Positions 59,731 through 64,000 of a stretch of DNA of 64,000 nucleotides are shown piece after piece. The DNA lies in NCBI RefSeq assembly GCF_001189955.1, contig NZ_LFLT01000003.1, positions 62,001 through 126,000 on the forward strand, written 5' to 3'. The notes beneath the pieces were generated by a model, which saw nothing but the letters and a program-made list of their open reading frames with translations, had not been told where the DNA came from and did no database searches. Position 1 is the stretch's first letter. The number at the start of each line of letters is the position of its first letter. The position numbers and the translations under genes were made by a program. This DNA comes from Herbaspirillum chlorophenolicum. GTDB lineage: Bacteria > Pseudomonadota > Gammaproteobacteria > Burkholderiales > Burkholderiaceae_D.

Positions 59731-60563
59731 GATCGGCCTCCCAGCCCCAGGTCCTCGGCCAGCGACTTGCCCGGATAGTGGAAAGGCACCGGACCGTCCG
59801 ACTCGGCGTGCACGAACTGCTTCACGTAGGGATCGGTCGACGTACGCATCTCGGCCGGCGTACCTTGCGCCACGACCTGTCCCTGCGACAGGAAATACAC
59901 ATAGTCGGCGATGGCGAAGGATTCGTTGACATCGTGCGACACCAGGATCGAGGTCGAGCCCAGCGCATCGTTCAAACGTCGGATCAGGTTGGCGGTCACG
60001 CCCATGGAAATCGGATCGAGGCCGGCGAAGGGCTCGTCATACATGATCAGGAGCGGATCGAGCGCGATCGTGCGCGCCAAAGCAACACGGCGCGCCATGC
60101 CGCCGGAAATTTCAGCTGGCTTCAAGCTTGCTGCATTGCGCAAGCCGACCGCGTTGAGCTTCATCAGCACCAGGTCGCGGATCAGATCTTCGCCCAGGTC
60201 GGTGTGCTCACGCAGCGGGAAAGCCACATTGTCGAACACCGTCATGTCGGTAAACAATGCGCCGTTCTGGAACAGCATACCCATCTTGCGGCGCAGCAGA
60301 TAGAGTTGCTTCGTATCGAGACCGGGGACGTTCTCCCCATCCACCGTCAGCGTGCCCTGCTGCGGATGCAGCTGGCCGCCGATCAGGCGCAGGATGGTGG
60401 TTTTTCCCGAACCGGAACCGCCCATCACCGCCACGACCTTGCCGCGTGGAAAATCCATGCGCAACCCGGTCAGGATGGGGCGGTCGCCATAACGGAAATG
60501 CAGATCGCGGATTTCTACGATATTTGGCAAAGCGGTTTCTTTGATTTCTTTGGAAACCGACAT
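59727..60563 (-). CDS. mlaF: Phospholipid ABC transporter ATP-binding protein MlaF
   Basis: This ATPase of the retrograde phospholipid transporter is 278 residues. It has Walker A GGSGSGKTT, signature EISGGMARR, Walker B LIMYDEPFAGLDP and switch His in VSHDVNE. I start at 60563 (MSVSKEIK); ten extra residues upstream are open but lack similarity. It is the first gene of the long leftward array. Confidence 0.95.
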   Translation of the reverse strand: MSVSKEIKETALPNIVEIRDLHFRYGDRPILTGLRMDFPRGKVVAVMGGSGSGKTTILRLIGGQLHPQQGTLTVDGENVPGLDTKQLYLLRRKMGMLFQNGALFTDMTVFDNVAFPLREHTDLGEDLIRDLVLMKLNAVGLRNAASLKPAEISGGMARRVALARTIALDPLLIMYDEPFAGLDPISMGVTANLIRRLNDALGSTSILVSHDVNESFAIADYVYFLSQGQVVAQGTPAEMRTSTDPYVKQFVHAESDGPVPFHYPGKSLAEDLGLGGRS

Positions 60564-60910
60564 TGTAGAGCAAAATTTACAAATCGCTTTCAAGACGGCA
60601 ATACAGCGTGTAAATGGCTTGCAACGAAATTGTATGTTCTTAACAATTTCCCGACATTTTCACCTCAGTTACCGTTTTTTAAGCGCGCCGCCCTTACTGA
60701 CATATCAGTCATTAAATTCTCGCGAAACACATAAAATTGCTAAAACGTGGTTCGCGTACAACGTTTGCTTACTTCTTGAGCAATCCTATCGACACGAATC
60801 GTATCGGCATTCGGCAACCACGCAGTTTCGCGCCCGGCTGCACATGCCCGCCCTAGGGCAACCTCGCCCGGCTTGATACAATGGCGGTTTTGCTTTCGGA
60901 AGAATTTGTC
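60564..60910. other. Divergent promoter region between mlaF and ychF
   Basis: There are 347 bp, AT-rich on the mlaF side, with no supported gene. It contains the inverted repeat at 60626-60650 and a -10-like TACAAT (60877-60882) before ychF. No convincing -35 for either gene was found. Confidence 0.5.
60626..60650. promoter_or_regulatory. Perfect 8-bp inverted repeat upstream of mlaF
   Basis: GAAATTGT and ACAATTTC are separated by 9 nt, 62 bp before the mlaF start. The TTGT-N9-ACAA core and position fit a repressor or activator dyad for the mla operon. Confidence 0.45.
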
Positions 60911-62002
60911 ATGAGCCTCAAATGCGGCATCGTGGGCCTGCCCAACGTCGGAAAATCCACCCTCTTCAACGCCCTGACCAAGGCCGGCATCGCCGCCGAG
61001 AACTATCCGTTCTGCACCATTGAGCCGAACGTGGGCGTGGTGGAAGTCCCCGATCCGCGCCTGAACGCGCTGGCCGACATCGTCAAGCCGGAACGCATCC
61101 TGCCGGCCACGGTGGAATTCGTCGACATCGCCGGCCTGGTGGCGGGCGCCTCCAAGGGCGAAGGCCTGGGCAACCAGTTCCTGTCGCACATCCGCGAAAC
61201 CGACGCCATCGTCAACGTGGTGCGCTGCTTCGAAGACCCGAACGTGATCCACGTCGCCGGCCGTGTGAGCCCGCTGGACGACATCGCCGTGATCCAGACC
61301 GAACTGGCGCTGGCCGACATGGGCACCGTCGAAAAAGCCATCCATCGCGAACAGAAGAAGGCACGCTCCGGCGACAAGGATGCCGCCAAGCTGGTGACGC
61401 TGCTGGAACGCATCATGCCGGCGCTGGACGAAGCCAAGCCGGTACGCGCGCTGAATCTGGATGCAGAGGAAATGCTGCTGATCAAGCCGCTGTGCCTGAT
61501 CACCGCCAAGCCGGCCATGTATGTGGCCAATGTCTCCGACTCCGGCTTCACCAACAACCCGCTGCTGGACCAGTTGACGGCCTACGCCAAGGAACAGAAC
61601 GCCCCGATCGTGGCCATCTGCGCCGCCATCGAGGCCGAGATCGCCGACCTGGACGATGCCGACAAGGCGGACTTCCTGGCCGACATGGGCATGCAGGAAC
61701 CGGGCCTGGATCGCCTGATCCGCGCCGCCTTCAAGCTGCTGGGCCTGCAGACGTATTTCACCGCCGGCGTGAAGGAAGTGCGCGCCTGGACGGTACCGGT
61801 CGGCGCCACCGGCCCGCAAGCCGCGGGCGTGATCCACACCGACTTCGAACGCGGTTTCATCCGCGCCCAGACCATTGCCTATGAAGACTACATTGCCTTC
61901 AAGGGCGAGGCAGGCGCCAAGGAAGCCGGCAAGATGCGCGCCGAAGGCAAGGAATACATCGTCAAGGACGGCGATGTGATGAACTTCCTGTTTAATGTCT
62001 GA
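60911..62002 (+). CDS. ychF: Redox-regulated ATPase YchF (OLA1 family)
   Basis: This 363-residue TRAFAC-class nucleotidase prefers ATP. It has G1 GLPNVGKS (9-16), [18 protein letters not shown] and the non-canonical NVSD in place of NKxD, followed by a coiled-coil arm and a C-terminal TGS-like domain. GGAAGA lies about 8 nt upstream of the ATG at 60911. It is monocistronic with a -10-like TACAAT upstream. Confidence 0.96.
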   Translation: MSLKCGIVGLPNVGKSTLFNALTKAGIAAENYPFCTIEPNVGVVEVPDPRLNALADIVKPERILPATVEFVDIAGLVAGASKGEGLGNQFLSHIRETDAIVNVVRCFEDPNVIHVAGRVSPLDDIAVIQTELALADMGTVEKAIHREQKKARSGDKDAAKLVTLLERIMPALDEAKPVRALNLDAEEMLLIKPLCLITAKPAMYVANVSDSGFTNNPLLDQLTAYAKEQNAPIVAICAAIEAEIADLDDADKADFLADMGMQEPGLDRLIRAAFKLLGLQTYFTAGVKEVRAWTVPVGATGPQAAGVIHTDFERGFIRAQTIAYEDYIAFKGEAGAKEAGKMRAEGKEYIVKDGDVMNFLFNV

Positions 62003-62094
62003 TTAACGCCTGATCTCGCGCAGCCGTCAGGCTTTGTCGTATTGCAGTCATCGCCGGCAGGTATCCTGCCGGCGTCAACCTTTATAGCAGCACC

Positions 62095-63015
62095 ATGAGC
62101 AAGCAAGCCATCCCGCAACCGGGCAGCGGCAAAAGCCGCGCCAAGCGCCCGCCGCAGGCAGCCGATGCCGCGCCCCAGGCCAACGAAATTCGTCCCGGCC
62201 AGTCGATCGAACTGCTCAAGGAACTGCACATCCTCACGCGCGACGGCAAGCTCAACCAGGACAGCCGCCGCAAGCTCAAGCAGGTCTACCACCTGTACCA
62301 GTTCATCGAACCGTTGCTGGCCGAAGTGCTGCAGGACCATCCCGACGTGACGCTGGTCGACCACGGCGCCGGCAAGTCCTACCTGGGCTTCATCCTGTAC
62401 GACCTGTTCTTCAAGGCCTTGCAAGGGGCGCCGCACATCTACGGCATCGAGACCCGCGAAGAACTGGTGAAGAAGTCGGAAGAACTGGCCGCGCGCCTGG
62501 GCTTTGGCGGCATGTCCTTCGTCAACCTGTCGGTGGCCGACTCCATCGTGTCCGACAAGCTGCCGCAGCAGATCGACGTGGTCACCGCGCTGCACGCCTG
62601 CGATACCGCCACCGACGACGCCATCCATTTCGCGCTGAAGAAGCAGGCGCGCTTCATCGTGCTGGTGCCGTGCTGCCAGGCAGAGGTCGCCTCGGTGCTC
62701 AACCGCCACAAGGGCAAGTCGCTGGCCAATTCGCTCACCGAGATCTGGCGCCACCCATTGCACACGCGCGAGTTCGGCAGCCAGGTCACCAATGTGCTGC
62801 GCTGCCTGCAACTGGAAGCGCACGGCTACAAGGTCAGCGTGACCGAACTGGTGGGCTGGGAGCATTCGATGAAGAACGAACTGATCATCGCGCAATACCG
62901 CGACCTGCCGCGCCGCCGTCCGGCCGATCGCCTGCTGGAAGTGCTGCGCACGCTGGGACTGGAAGAGATGGGAGAACGCTTCTTCGTGTCGCAAACAGCT
63001 GAAGCGATGCAGTAA
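62095..63015 (+). CDS. Class I SAM-dependent methyltransferase (Methyltransf_32-like)
   Basis: This is a 306-residue predicted methyltransferase. AdoMet motif I reads LVDHGAGKSYLGF (about 87-99), followed by YGIETREELV, then ALHACDTATDDAI and VLVPCCQAEV. This set recalls the GSTCD/Methyltransf_32 family, whose substrates are mostly unknown and may be RNA. The N-terminal 35 residues are polar and probably disordered. No ribosome site is obvious. It lies 92 bp after ychF. Confidence 0.85.
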   Translation: MSKQAIPQPGSGKSRAKRPPQAADAAPQANEIRPGQSIELLKELHILTRDGKLNQDSRRKLKQVYHLYQFIEPLLAEVLQDHPDVTLVDHGAGKSYLGFILYDLFFKALQGAPHIYGIETREELVKKSEELAARLGFGGMSFVNLSVADSIVSDKLPQQIDVVTALHACDTATDDAIHFALKKQARFIVLVPCCQAEVASVLNRHKGKSLANSLTEIWRHPLHTREFGSQVTNVLRCLQLEAHGYKVSVTELVGWEHSMKNELIIAQYRDLPRRRPADRLLEVLRTLGLEEMGERFFVSQTAEAMQ

Positions 63016-63214
63016 AGAAAGGCCGCGGGAACATTTCCTGCAATGGGGGTAAGATAGCGGCGCTTCTCGCAGCAGGTCTTCAGGATTGGGCTGATGCTGC
63101 CGATATAGCCGCCAGTATGACGATGCCGGACGCCACAAGCGCCGGCGGGAAAGCAAGGGGATACCGGGAAACCGGTTTGCGCAACGGGGGCCGGCCAAAC
63201 GCCGGAAAATGCAC

Positions 63215-64000
63215 ATGACATCCGCTGTCGACACGGAAACGCTCATCGCCGACAACCAGCAGTTGCGGGCTGAACTTCAGGATCTGCTGCAGCAGGCGCA
63301 CATCAACCAGTCCATCATCGAACGCCACCAGGCTTTCGACCTGAAGCTCATCGGCGCCAGCGAATTCCGCGAACTGATCGAGGCCATGCTGACGACCATG
63401 CCCGGCGTGTTCAACCTCGAAACCGTGACGCTGTCCCTGATCGACGACGACTACGCGATCCAGCGCATCCTGCGCGACCTGCAGATCGGCCTGAACGAAT
63501 TCCCCAACCTGCTGTTCCTGAAACAGCAAATCGCCTTCCCCGATGAAGACGGCCGCCGCCCGTCAGCGGAAAAGCCGCGGCTGGGCGAGTACCTCCCGGC
63601 GCTGCACCTGCCCTTGTTCCCCAACTACCAGCCGGTCAGCGTGGCCGTGCTGCCGCTGGTGCGCCAGCATCGCCTGCTGGGTTACCTGGCGCTGGGCAGC
63701 GCCTACCAGGAACGCTTCACGCGCAAGCTGGCCACCGATTTCATCCAGCGCCTGGCGACGGTCGCCGCGATCTGCCTCGAAAACGTCATCAACAACGAGC
63801 GCCTGAAACATATCGGCCTCACCGACCCGCTCACCGGCGTGAACAACCGCCGCTATATCGAGCAGCGCATGCATGAGGAAGTCGCACGCGGCCAGCGCGA
63901 ACGCTCGGCGCTGTCCTGCCTGTTCATCGATATCGACCATTTCAAGCGCGTCAACGACCAGTTCGGCCACCAGAGCGGCGACGATGTGCTGCGCGAAGTG
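63215..64000 (+). CDS. Diguanylate cyclase with DUF484/GAF-like sensor domain, partial at window edge
   Basis: The 5' 262 codons of a larger gene are present; it runs off the window without a stop. The N-terminal part (about 8-190) resembles DUF484/GAF sensors. It is followed by LTDPLTGVNNRRY and CLFIDIDHFKRVNDQFGHQSGDD, the start of a GGDEF domain. The GGDEF active-site motif itself lies beyond the edge, so catalytic competence cannot be judged. The ATG at 63215 has GGAAAA about 8 nt upstream. Expected to make cyclic di-GMP. Confidence 0.88.
   Translation, partial: MTSAVDTETLIADNQQLRAELQDLLQQAHINQSIIERHQAFDLKLIGASEFRELIEAMLTTMPGVFNLETVTLSLIDDDYAIQRILRDLQIGLNEFPNLLFLKQQIAFPDEDGRRPSAEKPRLGEYLPALHLPLFPNYQPVSVAVLPLVRQHRLLGYLALGSAYQERFTRKLATDFIQRLATVAAICLENVINNERLKHIGLTDPLTGVNNRRYIEQRMHEEVARGQRERSALSCLFIDIDHFKRVNDQFGHQSGDDVLREV

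Overview
The window is about 60% GC chromosomal DNA from a betaproteobacterium, almost certainly Burkholderiales and most like Oxalobacteraceae (Herbaspirillum and relatives). The evidence is gene order: kdsD-kdsC-lptC-lptA-lptB-rpoN-hpf, murA-hisGDCBHAFIE-hinT-tatABC, petABC-sspAB, and the mlaFEDACB lipid-transport set. The genus is a guess. No rRNA, CRISPR array or complete insertion sequence was seen. One tRNA gene (Thr, anticodon UGU) is present.

Layout. 0-11 kb: an ArnT-like glycosyltransferase, uvrA, a PhyH-type dioxygenase, a chemoreceptor, and a two-gene unit of a KefB-type antiporter followed by an AEC transporter. 11.4-17 kb: the Kdo/LPS-export operon running into rpoN and hpf. 17.2-18.2 kb: grxD and ubiX. 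18.2-35.1 kb: a mosaic, accessory-looking stretch. It holds an SDR, a stand-alone AceE-type E1 divergent from an Lrp-family regulator, a degenerate receiver protein, a chromate transporter and an AhpD-like protein. Next come a 719-residue DUF4157 (eCIS-core) protein, a 40-codon small ORF with its own leader hairpin and terminator, and an AraC-family gene fossil. It ends with a pirin/DoxX unit divergent from a LysR regulator and a wrbA-SDR-SnoaL-SDR-QOR operon, stopping at tRNA-Thr. 35.2-43 kb: sspB-sspA, petC-petB-petA, mscL, nif3-like, a DegS-type protease and a DUF2461 gene. 43-60.6 kb: one long leftward array from mlaF to tatC, with an orphan DNA methyltransferase inserted between hisD and hisC. 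60.9-64 kb: ychF, a methyltransferase and the 5' part of a diguanylate cyclase cut by the window edge.

How the genes fit together. Much of the core content serves the envelope: Kdo synthesis and LPS bridge/ATPase (kdsDC, lptCAB), retrograde phospholipid transport (mla), peptidoglycan precursor (murA), Tat export, the periplasmic protease and MscL. Respiration (bc1 complex) and histidine synthesis make up most of the rest. The LysR cluster looks like a quinone/electrophile detoxification regulon, because similar palindromes and half-sites sit upstream of both the LysR gene and wrbA. The most novel-looking parts are the DUF4157 protein and its poorly coding flank (25.4-28.7 kb), the degenerate receiver with Glu at the phosphorylation position, the E1/Lrp pair and the methyltransferase inside the his operon.
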